In this document: in pieces, positions 1 to 12,000 of the stretch
Layout of the letters: the number at the start of each line of letters is the position of its first letter
Position numbering within the stretch: the first letter of the stretch is position 1
Assembly: GCF_036785885.1 (NCBI RefSeq)
Contig: NC_092312.1
Span: 14,092,001 to 14,156,000, forward strand
Length of the DNA: 64,000 bases
Origin: Coffea arabica
Lineage: Eukaryota > Streptophyta > Magnoliopsida > Gentianales > Rubiaceae
Direction of reading: 5' to 3'
Notes under the pieces: generated by a model
The model's input: the letters and a program-made list of their open reading frames with translations, nothing else
What the model was told of the DNA's origin: nothing
Database searches by the model: none
Made by a program: the position numbers and the translations under genes

Positions 1-1528
1 TAATAGTTCTAACAAATTTTTCCACTTAAGAGAAATTGTTTAACTCAAAGTTTACATTATTTAAATTAATAGGTAAATGCAAAGGAATATAGGGGAGACT
101 AGACCGATCCAATTATTCAGACTAAACACATCTGCCACTTTATATGAAGAAGCAATCAAGTGAAGGAGTGTTTTCTTATGCATTGTGAGCCCCAATGCTT
201 CTTCCATATCCAAGCTTTCACAAATGATTCCTTCAGGAAGTGTCCAATCAAACAGAAGCAGAAGGTTTGCAACTACAAGCTCAATGAGCAGGATATAAAA
301 ATTGATTCCAGGACAACTCCTCATGGATTTAAATCTCCAATCTCCTTCCCCGCTTCTTAAATCACATCCTTTCCTATTACAAGCAATTAAACAGTCATAA
401 AAGATTTTTCACTTAAAATGTTCTAATTCTAATGAGGTTTTTATATTTTTTTGGGCAGTGGCTGGGTGTTTTGGGGGGTGGGGGGGGGGGGGGGGGGGGG
501 ACGGGGCTTTGCTTCGTCCCTGCAATAATTGCATGCGGCCAGCCGCCTTGATTTGTCTTTCAAAGTCTATTAGCAATCATGTAATGATGGATGTAGACTT
601 TTACTGAAGGGGGCGAACAATCAACAGCCAACAATCAAATATACAATACTAACTATTTAGGAGAAGATAATTAGCAATTGAAATTTGTTTAGTAAGAAAC
701 ATAACATATAAAATAAAATTCAAAAATTAGATTCTCAACCATTTTAAATTTTTATTAGTAAATATTTTTGCTTAAAATATAAATGAAGAAATTTTAAAGA
801 AAAAAAGGAAAAAGAAAATACCTTGGAACAATGGAGCACGGGAAGAGCATTTGCTTTACAACAGAATAATGCAATTTCGAGTAGAATAAATGCTGATCTT
901 TGCCGTTGTTTAACAGTACTCCTACTTTAAAAAAAAAAAATCCAAGTCATTTTAGTGGTTGATTTTGTTTGGTTTGATATACTGAAATTCTATATACTGC
1001 TATCTGATTTAAGTAATAACTATTTTATACTAATACAAAGAGTGACTTGTATAATAGAAAATTAAATGGGACAAGAAATAATAACTAACGATAAAGCATT
1101 TTGTTTTTTTGGTTTTGCGCCCCGGGGGGGGGGGGGGGGGGTGGATTAGAGCCTCTCAAATTGAATGATTGCCTAGTTATGTATAGTTATGTAATTCATA
1201 CAATATTTGGTATAAATTAGTGCTATATTTGGTGTAAATGTAAATTCATCAATTCATACAATTTGAAATAACATCATTATTATACTAAAACGGTACAAAT
1301 TTGTACTAAAAGTTATACAAATTACATCAATTATACCGAATCGTGAAAAAATGAACTGGAGAGGGCCCTGATTCTTTGGTTCTTTCCGTACAGTATTCAC
1401 ACAGCAGCCTTGACCGTGAGCCTGCTAAGACGTGAAAGCCCAACAGGAGATTAGCACATCTTTTTTGCGCAAAAGTTTACTTGTCAAACTTGCAATTTTA
1501 TCAATAATCACAAAGATCATTTACTCTT
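1..1528. other. intergenic stretch, no gene recognised
   Basis: AT-rich sequence in which I recognise no gene. It contains two unusually long G runs, G21 at about 480-500 and G18 at about 1124-1141, which are rare in plant DNA. The short open frames at 61-360 match no family I know and look like chance. Confidence 0.6.
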
Positions 1529-3234
1529 GGGATAATTTCACAAACCTCCCCTGAGGTTTATAACAATTGCAGTCACCTTCTCTTAAGTTTTAAAAATTAC
1601 ACCTACCTCCCCTACTTTTACTATTTAGGTAACTATATAAACCCAATATACTACATTTCTCTTCAAAAATCCTAATATACCCTTATCGACATAACAACAA
1701 AGAGAAAAAGTTAGTTTAATCACGTACATTTTCTTTTTCTAAAACCACTACAAACCTACCACCACATCAAGCCAATCGAGCAAGCTATTATTTATAACTC
1801 AGTCTCCATTTCAAGTGATTGTAACAATATTCGCTGCTTTAGAATCATTTTGTTGCCCAAAGGCTTTCCCTAAAAACACGAGATCAAAAATAACCCCATT
1901 TAAAAAAACCTAAAAGCTTGCCTATAACTTTCTCAATCCACTAGCAATAGCTAATCTAGCCCATCACCACCTATATGGATACTAGAAGCAATGCCACAGT
2001 GACCCAAAGAATCACCCATTATTACTCCATAATCTCCATTAGAGACTAATCCTATCTCCATAAAAAAACCACTGTTCACAGTAGTAAATAAAAAATAGAA
2101 AGATGCATTTTTCATTCTTGTTTTTCATTTTTTGGCGACAAATGCAGTTACGGATATCTATTAAATTTTTTTTATAAATATCTAATAAAATTTTTTGAAT
2201 AAATAGACACAACAATATACCAATCATCCGGTTCCTCTTACTTTCAGCTAGGGCTGCAAACGAATCGAGCCGCTCGCGAGCGGCTCGAGCCAGGCTCGAG
2301 TCGAGCTCGAGCCAGCTCGAGTCAAACTCGAGCTCGAACTCGAGCTCAGAATATTAAGCTCGTTAGCTCGCGAGCCGGCTCGCGAGCTTGAGTATATATA
2401 TATTTTTTTTATTTTTATTTTTATTTAATAATAAATTACGTATAGTATATATATATTTTTTTATTTTTTATTTTCATAGTGAAATTACGGATATATCCTT
2501 AATATTTTATTATTTATTCAGAAAAAAATATTATTTTATTTATTTTTTTAAAAATAAAATAATTTTTTTTTATTTTTTTCGAGCTCGGCTCGACTTGATT
2601 CGAGTCGAGTTCGAGCTCGAAAATTGCCAGCTCGTCGAGCTCGAGCTCGAGCTTGATAAAATTTAGCCGAGGCTCGGCTCGATTAGCTCAAAACTCGACT
2701 CGGCTCGGCTCGTTTGCAGCCCTACTTTCAGCCATTGGTTTCAAATTTATTCTTTATATTTTCCATCCTCTCCTTATATAATTTGATAATGAAGAAATTC
2801 TTTTTTCTGTTATTTACTCTCTATTGAATCTACACTTGCTAATATTTGGAATAGACTGTGAAGAAAGAAAGGAATCAAGTAATAAAATAAGAAGAAAAGA
2901 GATAACAGAATTTGGAATAGACATTGGAAATGAGAGGGAATAGTGGTGAGTCTAGTGGTTTAGGTGGTGGTAATGAATCTAGTGATACATAATATGGGAT
3001 GAAGGAGAGGAGTTAGAGAGAGAGAGGTGAAATGAGGCGACTGCAGATTATATGACAATTGGGAATGTTTTGATGGGTGTAGTGATATGATATCTTTCTT
3101 TATGAATCAACTAATTAAGTGAAGGACATTCTAGTAATTTTGTTGCACCAAGAGAGGTCAATGTAATTATGTAAACCTAAGGGGAGTTGAGTGAAATTGT
3201 CAGAAACTTCAAGGGGGGTTTCTGAAATTATCCC
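1529..3234. mobile_element. Mutator-type non-autonomous TIR element (copy A)
   Basis: The left end reads GGGATAATTTCACAAACCTC and the right end is its inverted counterpart, ending GAAATTATCCC. The terminal similarity extends for over 50 bp. Flanks TTTACTCTT and TTTATTCTA match at 7 of 9 positions, a decayed 9-bp target duplication as expected of Mutator-like elements. There is no transposase frame. A hAT-type MITE is nested inside at 2249-2724. The termini match those of the 5.4 kb element at 51702-57126. Confidence 0.8.
2249..2724. mobile_element. hAT-type MITE, copy 1, GAGCTCGAG-rich
   Basis: A 476 bp element with terminal inverted repeats TAGGGCTGCAAACG and CGTTTGCAGCCCTA, flanked by a perfect 8-bp duplication CTTTCAGC (2241-2248 and 2725-2732). 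Eight-base duplications with TAGGG termini are typical of hAT elements. The subterminal regions are built from GAGCTCGAG/CTCGAG units that pair with each other, around an AT-rich centre. There is no coding capacity. A near-identical copy lies at 38238-38714. This one is nested in Mutator-type copy A, so it inserted later. Confidence 0.9.
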
Positions 3235-3317
3235 TTTATTCTAAAAAAGAAAATAAATACAAGCACACTAATTATCTAGTACAATGAGACGCTATCGTTC
3301 TAGCAACACTTAATTTA

Positions 3318-5988
3318 CTAGTCTTCGTGAAACCAGGCCAATGCAGGATGAAGAAAAGTTGTAATGGAACCAAGATCTGCAAGATTATGATCATCATCAT
3401 CATCATGTGAAAGAGCTGTTGGGCAAGAGTTGGGAGGAAAATCGTTGGTCTCAACCTCATGATTGGTCTCAATGTTGGTACCCTGTACAACTCCCTCGAA
3501 AAAATCGTGTGCGAATTGCACAACATCCGTGCTGAGAAAATCAAACAAATACTTATCGTCCATTTCAAAATCCATCATGAAGCCCGAAGACGAAGAGTAG
3601 CCTTCCTCCCCGGAAAATGTTGAAGGTGATTCCATTACCGCGCCTAAAGGTTGCTCGGCACCAACGGTATTGTTATGATCAGTAGGAGTTTTGTTGAAGT
3701 TTTCTTTGGCATCAGCGCTGGACGGCGGTGCTTGAGCTTCCGCCGGAGCAATAATACCGGGTTGTTGTGTACCTGCAGAAGTTTGCAAGTCTTCGTCGAT
3801 GAAAACTTTAGTGAGCCTCCTCGCCTTTGTGCGGATCACATGAGTACAGGATTCCAGCTCAAGCTTTTCTGAATTTGGCGGCTGATCAGTTCTTGTTAAA
3901 TTTTGCAGCAATGGTGGGGATCTGGACCTACTTGATGACGGCTTCGTTAGTGGGGCAGAGGAGCAGGCTGGTAAGTGTTGACGGCCTTGAATTTTCTTGA
4001 CGATTTTGGTGTTCCAGTAGTTCTTGATCTCATTGTCAGTTCGACCAGGAAGCCTTCCAGCTATCAAGGACCACCTGCAAGGCACAGTAATAACCCTTTA
4101 TAAATGATACGATATGGCGAGGAGGTTCTAATCAAGGATTAAGATTGAGATCACACGATTTAAAGATTCTGAGATTAAATCTCTCTTCTCCTTCTTCACT
4201 TATTATATTCTATTTTTCCCCTACTAAAAATTTGAAAAGAAAAGGAGTACTATATACTTAAGATTTGTCGCAACAAATTAAGTAGTTAAACCCATTGGCA
4301 CTAGACTTGCGATGATATGAAGAAAGAAAATAGGAATGTTGTTTCGCAAGTTGTACATTACTTTTAACCGCTGGTTAAAAGTATTGGCCCATGGCTAGGA
4401 CTTGCATTATTGTGAAGAAGAAAGTTAAATATATCAGAAATGTTACGGACACTACTACTATGATTTTAAAAAGTTATAAACTAGTTTTAAACCCCGGTTT
4501 CTTGAATTTATTGTTATTCCATACCTAATCCCAATATTTTAAGCATTTTCACTCCTGAACACTTTCTTTAAAATCCCAAACAATACAAATTAATAAGGTA
4601 AAGAGTTTTTTTTTTTTTTTTTTTTTTTTTGTGGTATGTCTGAAAGTTTACATGTACTGGAATCCTAGGAAGAAATACCGGTAGATTTCGCCTACCAAGC
4701 TAATTTGGACTATTATAGCTCGGATTAGACGTGTCACCCGTGACCGTGGTGCCACAAAAGACAACAAAATGTGAGGAGTAATTTCAGAAACCTCTCCTGA
4801 GGTTTTTGCAATTCACTAAGCTTCCTTAAAATTTTAAAAATTACACTTTCCTCCCCTAGTTTGACACTTTTAGTAACCAAACTTTAAAATAGAATCAAAT
4901 TTTAATGAATATCCTAAAAATCGTCATCTAATTAATAAATTTTAATTTATTCTTCTAAACAATTGTAAATTAATTTAGGACAATTACAAAGAAATGTGTG
5001 TCAAGGTTTTCATGCCTATATTTATTGTTTAATAATCAACTATGATGATAAATCTCATTACTACAAGCTACTTTTAATAGTGCTCTATTGGAGATATAGA
5101 TCAGATTCTTTTTAGAATGAAGAAGAAAGTGTCACCATAATTTTTTTAAAGTTTCTAGATTAGTCAAGTGGTGGAAGGAACTACCATAATTTAGTAGTAA
5201 CTTTCGGCCATTTATTTTTTTTTAGTTATTATTGATTTATTGTTGATTTTGATACCAAAAAAAATAAACAAAAAAAAGAGGGATGCAAAAAATGAGATCG
5301 AGATAGAAAAATGAAATGATATTCAAAAAATATTACTAGTTTGACATTTGTCATGATGAAAGTTAGGGACTAATAGTACTATGATTTTGTTGACAAAATG
5401 TAAGAGTAATGAATAAGATGGCAAAAGGGGAAAGGAAAAAAAAAAGCTTCATTAGAATGTCAAGGCTAATATTATCATTTTAAATGGACATGGGAAGGAA
5501 GAGTAATTTTTAAAATGTTAGGGGGCTAAGTGAAATTGTAGGAAACCTCAGGGCAGGTTTCTGAAATTATCCCAAATGTAAAGCATGCATGCGAAAGTAG
5601 GAAAGGACGAGAGTGGCTGGCCTGTTTCCAAGGAGTTTGTGTAGCCTGATTATGAGGTCCTCTTCATCATCAGTTATGTTTCCTCTCTTGATATCAGATC
5701 TGAGATAGTTCACCCATCGAAGTCTGCAACTCTTCCCACATCGTTTGAGACCTAGGTAATTTACACCAAGAAAATGAAACCTTGGTTCTACGCAATATAC
5801 CCTAAACAAACTGACATGCTGCTCAACAACACTTGATATGATCAAACCAACTGACCTGCTCGTCTGGGAAGACTTGCCCATTTTCCTACGCCGTGGGACT
5901 TGATATAATCTGTCAGTATTTTATCTTCCAATGGAGTCCAAGCCCCTCTGTTTAGGCCTTCCTTAGCACAACATGGACGTCTCCCCAT
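3318..5988 (-). CDS. TT2-like: R2R3-MYB transcription factor, TT2-like (subgroup 5)
   Basis: Three exons: 5988-5856 (133 bp), 5751-5622 (130 bp), 4074-3318 (757 bp), giving 339 aa. The 133 and 130 bp exon lengths are the usual ones for plant R2R3-MYBs. R2 (about residues 14-64) has W17, W37, W57; R3 (about 67-116) has W89 and W108. The bHLH-interaction motif is complete: D76-L77, R80, L84, L91, R95. Residues 167-174 read VIRTKARR, the subgroup 5 signature of TT2-type activators, which act with a bHLH and a WD40 protein on proanthocyanidin genes. The C-terminus is acidic and rich in N/D. The start [11 protein letters not shown] is the conserved N-terminus. Intron 1 (104 bp) is GT-AG. Intron 2 (1547 bp) ends in AG but starts GC, and carries a Mutator-type element. 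No internal stop is seen. The family call is firm; the exact target pathway is inferred. Confidence 0.93.
4775..5573. mobile_element. Mutator-type non-autonomous element in MYB intron 2 (copy B)
   Basis: About 799 bp. The left end begins GGAGTAATTTCAGAAACCTC and the right end is inverted, finishing GAAATTATCCC. Flanks AAATGTGA and AAATGTAA match at 7 of 8, probably a decayed target duplication. There is no coding capacity. It fills half of MYB intron 2 and ends 49 bp from the exon 2 boundary, so it is transcribed with the gene. Confidence 0.8.
5620..5621 (-). other. non-canonical GC splice donor of MYB intron 2
   Basis: On the minus strand exon 2 ends GGAAACAG at 5622 and the next bases are GCCAGCC, so the donor is GC. 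The exon is exactly 130 bp and joins in phase to the acceptor TTGCAG before 4074, restoring ...[16 protein letters not shown] introns are a known minority class in plants, but the bases after GC fit the GCAAGT consensus poorly. Confidence 0.75.
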
Positions 5989-6140
5989 CTTTCTCTCTTG
6001 CCCGTCTATTTTCTGAAGTTTTTTGACTCTTAGTGGTTTCTTGTGCGAAAGCAAACACAGTTGGGTGTCGGCAGTGATTGAGATTGGGGGAGTGAATGTA
6101 GGTAAGACTGCCCAAATGGTAGAGGAATGTGTGCACTGCA

Positions 6141-6146
6141 TTTATA
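6141..6146 (-). promoter_or_regulatory. putative TATA box of the MYB gene
   Basis: The minus strand reads TATAAATGCA here, about 150 bp upstream of the MYB start codon. A leader of roughly 120 nt would be normal. Called from position and sequence only. Confidence 0.5.
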
Positions 6147-6189
6147 TTGTTGGACCGGAGGTTACTTTTAAAATCTAGATCCAAATTCG

Positions 6190-7160
6190 AACGATGTTCA
6201 AAGTCACTGGATCAGAGAATCATCGCGAAAACGTACCAAAAAAAAAAAATGCTAAGAACTAACATTTTATTCGTCTATAATTTTATTAGTTATGAAAAAT
6301 AGAAGAAAATTGATGCAGAAATGAAATATTAGCAAGTTTTTTCAAATAAATCCCACCGATCGAAGGGTATATAAATATACATTTATATATATTTTTTCAA
6401 ATATTTGGGTAATATTATTTGATTTTGATTCCCTTCAAGATTCAACGCTTGTTGTCAAATTGTAAATTATTCACAAAAGTTCTTATAAATTATTACAGAT
6501 TATTCACCATTATAATTCTGATTGTTCGCGCGCAGATACTTGCAAATTATATATTACTTGTCAATATAACTGTCAGGTCACAAAATATCAGGAGTGTGAA
6601 ACACATGACGTGACATTTTATGAGAAAATGCTCCGACTTTACCAACGGAGCCTACAAACATGAGTTGGCATGTGAGGTGAAAGGTGCACAATGATTTCAG
6701 ATGAACATCGTACCTCCCAAAATTCGAACGGATGGCGTTCATGTGATGGTGGGACCATGTGGCTTTTTTTTTACACCAAACAATAACGGCGGGACCACGT
6801 GTCTGCCTAACACAGTTGGTAGATAACTGTACTCTTCCTAACCAATTACACTACCCGGCCTTTCTACTACTTTACTTGAGTGTGGATCAGAAGAGATTCA
6901 CTCTTAACCTGTAATCTAAATATTCAGATTTTTTTTTTTAAAAAAAAAATTTCACTAGTTGGATCAATGGTGGACCTATTTTCGACTTTCCATAAAAAGG
7001 CGTCAAAGATTATGTTTTATTATTATATTTTGTGAACAGAAAACTTTTGGCAATGGTACATGATCGATTAACCTGGAGATGCTTGAGTCCGTGTTCAACT
7101 TAAACCGGCCATTAGATTAGATTGTTCGTGCATCGTGAAACTTGTGCTGGATTATTTCTT
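6190..7160. other. MYB upstream region, no gene
   Basis: AT-rich upstream sequence of the minus-strand MYB. I see no coding region or convincing regulatory motif beyond the TATA-like site. Confidence 0.5.
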
Positions 7161-8480
7161 GAGATAATTTTGAAAACCTCCCTTGATGTCTCCAATAACT
7201 TCACTAATTATTTTCAATTTCAATGTAATAAAGTCAGTCCGTATATCTAAAAGTAAGAAAAAAGGCCGCAATGCATTTTCTTTCATAAGCTACTCTATCT
7301 TTCATATGGATAATCAAACTAAAAAAAAAGGACTAAAAAGAAGATAAATTGATCTTACATCTAGAAACTTCACAAATAGAAATACTTAAGAAAAATACCA
7401 AATTCTGCTCATCAAATTAAGACATTCATTTTACACGCTGTTGATCGAGTGTGAAATACGTCATCTTTACTAATGAGGGATATACCCACTCGTTTTTTCT
7501 TTTGCAATTTTAAGTTTAAGCCCTTTCTTCAAATTGCGTTTTTAATTTCAAATTCTTGTGACACTCAATATTTATTTTTTGTTGGCAAAAGTAAATTTTT
7601 TCATTGAACAAGCATAGAAAGCTTTATATACATCTAGTACCACTATTTGAGAGGCATAGAAAACTACCTAACTCTAATTAAAGTTGTATCTAAAATCAGA
7701 AAAATTAGACAAAAGGGAAGTACACAACAGAATCTATACGTGAACCTCTGCCAAACACTGACGCTTCAAGCCCCACTCAACGACTAATGTCAAGTTCTCC
7801 TATGTTCTCCGGACTTTTGACCAAGACGCAACAATAAATCTCATAGCAGTTACAAATTATTATTTACTACGTTCAGTGGTAGCAATCTACTATTCTTGAA
7901 AACACAAGTATTTTGACCTTGCCAAAGATACTAAATTGTAGTAGCAAAAGCAAGTCTTCTCAATTGGTTGACAAAAGAATTCACGCACGCCACAAAGTGA
8001 GCACCATCACCAACCCTCAATATTTTCAACCATCAGAATATAGATACTAGTTCTCGCAAAGAGTTTAATTAAAGCATAAACTCTTTTGACTAGTTGAATT
8101 GGTTAGTGACCAATTGATCCAATCCCTCCACCGGGTTTCTGGCCGATTGGGTTTAATAACTATGATTGGAATAGATACCCCAGTTTAAAGTTTATCTGGC
8201 TAATTGGAATCAACAAATATTATAAAATTCAACGGTTATCAACTTTTCCTATTTGTATTTATTTTCACCTTCTAAAACTCAAAGATTGACTTGCAAAAGG
8301 GCAAAATTGGAAGAATATTATAGTCCCTCTCCTAAATACTTTTTTAATAATATTTTTACATAAAAGGGCTGATATGTTACAAAGGTTGTCATTCTAAGGG
8401 TGCTAAGTGTGATTTCAAAAACTTGAGTGGTGCTAGGAGTGATTAGGGGGACCATCACGGGAGGTTTTTGAAATTCTCTC
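7161..8480. mobile_element. probable Mutator-type TIR element, degenerate (copy C)
   Basis: The left end GAGATAATTTTGAAAACCTC faces an inverted right end GAGGTTTTTGAAATTCTCTC, and similarity continues about 40 bp inward. The termini resemble the GGGATAATTTC family. The flanks TTATTTCTT and TTAAATTAG do not give a convincing duplication, so the exact ends are uncertain. There is no coding capacity. Confidence 0.5.
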
Positions 8481-9517
8481 TTAAATTAGAGCCTCCACTG
8501 GTCCACTCCAATGCCGTAGGAGCAAAATAACTGCATTCTAAGCATGGTAGCTCTTGATTCTTAAATTTGTCCCATGCACGTAATCTAAAATAGTTAATAC
8601 CTGACTCAACATCACACGTAATTCAAACAATTAGGAATTACTTTTTTTATGGAAGAGAAAAAATAATAGTTCCATGTGATCCTAATTGTCAACCTTAATT
8701 TAAGTCAGCTGGAGTAGTGATACCATGTTATTGTTTACTTAATTATCGTATCTCTAACAGCATTTGTATGCAGTCAGGGAGGTCTCCATCTAATAGTTAA
8801 AGTTGATATTTCAGGAGTTAGAAGTCATGGGATCATCTTTACCTCTTCCCACTTCTTAACTTCCACTCCTCCCCTGTTAGAAATTTTTTTTTTTTTTAAA
8901 GAAAAAAAACCATTTCTATGCGAATATTCGTAAAACAATCCCAAGAAATTTGGAGTTGCGCAAACTGTACGACAAAAATGATCCCTACAGGCAGGCAACT
9001 CAAGCAACAAGCCCTCCTATGAAACCAAATATGCGCCTGTGAATTTGATTAGCACCAAGAAAGCTTCATTTAATCGCCATTCCAAAGTTCATGGTAGAGA
9101 TTGAAGGATTCGCCTGCCATTTATTTGTTCCAAACGTGTATTTAAGCAAACCGAGAAACAGTAAAGTGGCTTTTGATTCAAGCCCAATCTTCAGTAAATG
9201 CTGTTTTGGAGACCAACCCAACTTCTTTTCAAAATTGCATCCTTCCTGTTATCTGCCCTTTGTCCCTTCTAGCCAAATGGTTCCCCTTTTTACTATTGAA
9301 AAAAAAAAAAATCCGAGCCAAATATTTCTGCTAAAATCTTGGTTCTGAAGTCTGGACGAATACTACAACCATCCAACCATTGGACCTCGAGTATACAGAT
9401 CTTAGATGAAGAAATTCCAAGTTTTGCTTTCCCATCACCCCAGTAGTCTGCCTTTACAGTAGGAAGAAACTGAAGAGAAAATGGGAAAAACGAACTTCGT
9501 TTCTTAGTTAAACATTA
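8481..9517. other. intergenic stretch, no gene recognised
   Basis: AT-rich sequence with short open frames of no recognisable family and short A/T runs. Nothing else is seen. Confidence 0.5.
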
Positions 9518-10995
9518 GAGATAATTGCAGTTTCAGTCTCCAATATTTGGTTTATGTGTTGAATTGGTCCCCCAATATTTCGAGCATAACAAATTTAATC
9601 CCCAAAGTTTGTGATTTTTGGAAAATTTAGGACAACTAACAGAAATGGAGCAATAAATAATGGTCGATATCAAATTGCCGTCGGTTAATAATTTTGATTT
9701 TGGATTTTTTATCCCTAATATTTTTTTATTTTGAATAATCATGATTTTTTTTTAATTTTTAAATAGTGATAGTAAGAGTTTTAGCATGAATAAAGCTGCA
9801 ACTTAGAATAAAATAGCATTAAATGGTTAATAAAAATCCTAATTATACTTATTTTTCTTTTTTATTTTTATTTAATTTATTCATGCTAATAATATATCAT
9901 ATATTTCTTTTCTTTTATATAGTTAATCTCAAATGCGACATAATGTATGCACATCATTCTTTCTCAGTATTAATTAAAATGATTTATATCAATTAGCACA
10001 ACATATCATAGCCTAAATAGCATATCATTTAAGTTATAATTCGATGATAATATATCAATAATAAATAAAACATAAAGTAGTGGAAGAAAAGGAGAATTCT
10101 AGTTTTATAATCTAAATTTATTATAGTTGCTACTATAAAAATTGTTGGATGCTTTATGCACGTAGGTTTCAAATTCTTATAGTTAGCCATTGTACTTATA
10201 AAACCTAGTAAACATAAGTATCAATATGAAGTAATTTTAGAATTTCTTACAAAAACTCTCTCATTTTTATTGTCTTTCTTGTCAATTAAAAACTATCATT
10301 CCAATATTGTAGTGTTAAAGTATTTATTTTAATATCTATGCATCTTGATAATCATTTGGTGGTTCATAAAATGGATATAAAATATCAATTTCATTTCCAA
10401 CTCAATTGATAACTTATTAAAATGCCAAAAATAATAATAAATAATCAACTTAATTTATAAAAAGTATATATTCCTTATCTTTTAAAGTGATATTTAATTA
10501 GTTTTTAAATTATCATTAGAAATAAAAATAATAGAACTCATTATCAATTAATTATTAATAGTGACTATATATATATACCAAATTTTAGAATAGCTACATA
10601 TAAAAAAATGAAAGATATGATATATTATTAGCATAAATAAATGATATAAAAATATATACGAAGAAAAAGAAGTATAATTAGAATTATTATTACCCATTTA
10701 ACACTATTTCATTCTAATTTGCATCTGAATTCATGCTAAAACCCTTAATACCATTATTTAAAAATTAGAAAAATATAATGATTTAAAATCAAAACAATGG
10801 AGCCTGAAAGTGCAAAATTAAAATTATTGACTAACAACATTTGATGTTGACCGTTAGTTATTGTTCTATTTCTATTAATTGTCATAAATCTGCCTAAAAT
10901 TATAAATTTTGGGGACTAAATTTGTTTTGACTGAAATATTAAGGATGAATTTGGTACACAGACCAAATATTAGGAACCAAAACTACAATTCTCTC
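9518..10995. mobile_element. long-TIR element with AAACATTA duplication
   Basis: Terminal inverted repeats of about 150 bp: the left begins GAGATAATTGCAGTTTCAGT, and the right is inverted, ending ACTACAATTCTCTC. Flanks TAAACATTA and GAAACATTA share eight contiguous bases. The interior (about 9.7-10.8 kb) is very AT-rich and non-coding. Long TIRs with an 8-9 bp duplication suggest a Mutator-type element; hAT is the alternative. Confidence 0.75.
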
Positions 10996-11498
10996 GAAAC
11001 ATTAATTTCTTTACTTATGGTCCATTACCAAAGAAAGGAAGAGATTTTTTCAATTTTACCAAAAAGGGATGACGTTTTCGTTTCCACATGGGGCTTATAC
11101 TTTTTAGCTCAAGATTCATATGATAATTTGTTTTTCACTCCCTCTTAAATAGTTTTCTTCTCCTTTTTTTTTAATAATTACCTAATGATACGAAGAGCAT
11201 GATTGAGTTGCTTATGTAATATATTTCCTCTTTTAGTTTTAAGGATATAAGTCAAATTTATGTCCCAAATCAAAGTTTGGGGCACAAAAGCGAAAATTAC
11301 TTTAAATCTAAAGGTGCAAAATGGAATTTACCCTTTTCCAAATGCTTCAACTTTAGAGATATTGAATATTAGTAAAATATCTCCTCTTCATTGTAATGTC
11401 AAAGAAAGTCTTATGATATTCCTAGTAATGTAACTACTTACAAACTCATTTGACTCCTGTCATGAATCATGATCATCAGAAATACATGTAAGGATATA

Positions 11499-11500
<2 letters not shown>

Positions 11501-11577
<77 letters not shown>
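11501..11577. repeat. (TA)n microsatellite
   Basis: About 38 TA units without interruption. It is open in several frames only because TA repeats encode Tyr-Ile. Confidence 0.97.
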
Positions 11578-11579
<2 letters not shown>

Positions 11580-11762
11580 GTGTGTAGCTACCACGTGTAT
11601 ATTATTCATTTCATTGACTACCCAAGGCGTTTCAATCAATTTGGGAACGAAAAAAGAATCTATATCACAAATCTCAAAAGATATGGTGTGATCCCTCAAA
11701 GCTAGGGGACCAGATTTCGATTGTGGAAAAGTTTGAGGAGAACCTCCACTGAAATTGTCCCA

Positions 11763-11792
11763 GCATATGCTACTTCCTTCTTCAGCATATCC
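11763..11792 (+). promoter_or_regulatory. two P1BS (PHR-binding) sites upstream of MIR399 copy 1
   Basis: GCATATGC at 11763-11770 and GCATATCC at 11785-11792 both fit GNATATNC, the site bound by PHR1-type MYB-CC regulators under phosphate starvation. They lie 24-46 bp before a TATAAAA box (11816-11822) and about 130 bp before the hairpin. Binding is inferred. Confidence 0.75.
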
Positions 11793-11815
11793 AAATCAAT
11801 GAGCGATCCACTTAG

Positions 11816-11822
11816 TATAAAA
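11816..11822 (+). promoter_or_regulatory. TATA box of MIR399 copy 1
   Basis: TATAAAA, about 24 bp downstream of the second P1BS site and 80 bp before the hairpin base, in the spacing expected for a Pol II miRNA promoter. Confidence 0.65.
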
Positions 11823-11898
11823 CCCCCCATCAGTACTTCTGCGAAAAATCGAGCTTATTAGGATAAAGCGAGTGTTTGAGCAGCCACTGTATGAATGT

Positions 11899-12000
11899 GT
11901 GGGTTAAAGAATAACATAGCGATTCTCCTTTGTCAAGAAGGCCATGCACATGCAAATTCCCTTCTTGCCAAAGGAGAATTGCTCTGTCATTCTATCCCAC
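11899..12000 (+). ncRNA. MIR399: MIR399 precursor, copy 1
   Basis: A hairpin of about 102 nt. GTGGG pairs with CCCAC at the base, AGAAT with ATTCT, and GCGATTCTCCTTTG with CAAAGGAGAATTGC in the miRNA duplex. The 3' arm carries the mature sequence at 11966-11986, starting TGCCAAAGGAGAATTG and ending CTCTG, one base from the common ...GCCCTG form. miR399 directs cleavage of PHO2 mRNA in phosphate-starved plants, raising phosphate uptake. Plus orientation is supported because only the plus 3' arm has the canonical TGCCAAAGGAGA start, and because TATA and P1BS sites lie upstream on this strand. Confidence 0.9.

Noticed and set aside
2388..2666. Open frame over the hAT-type MITE
   Set aside because: It is AT-rich repeat and GAGCTC units; there is no domain, and the same frame recurs in the second MITE copy at 38370.
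11469..11705. Open frames through the TA repeat (Tyr-Ile runs)
   Set aside because: The frame is open only because (TA)n has no stops in some phases; there is no protein similarity.
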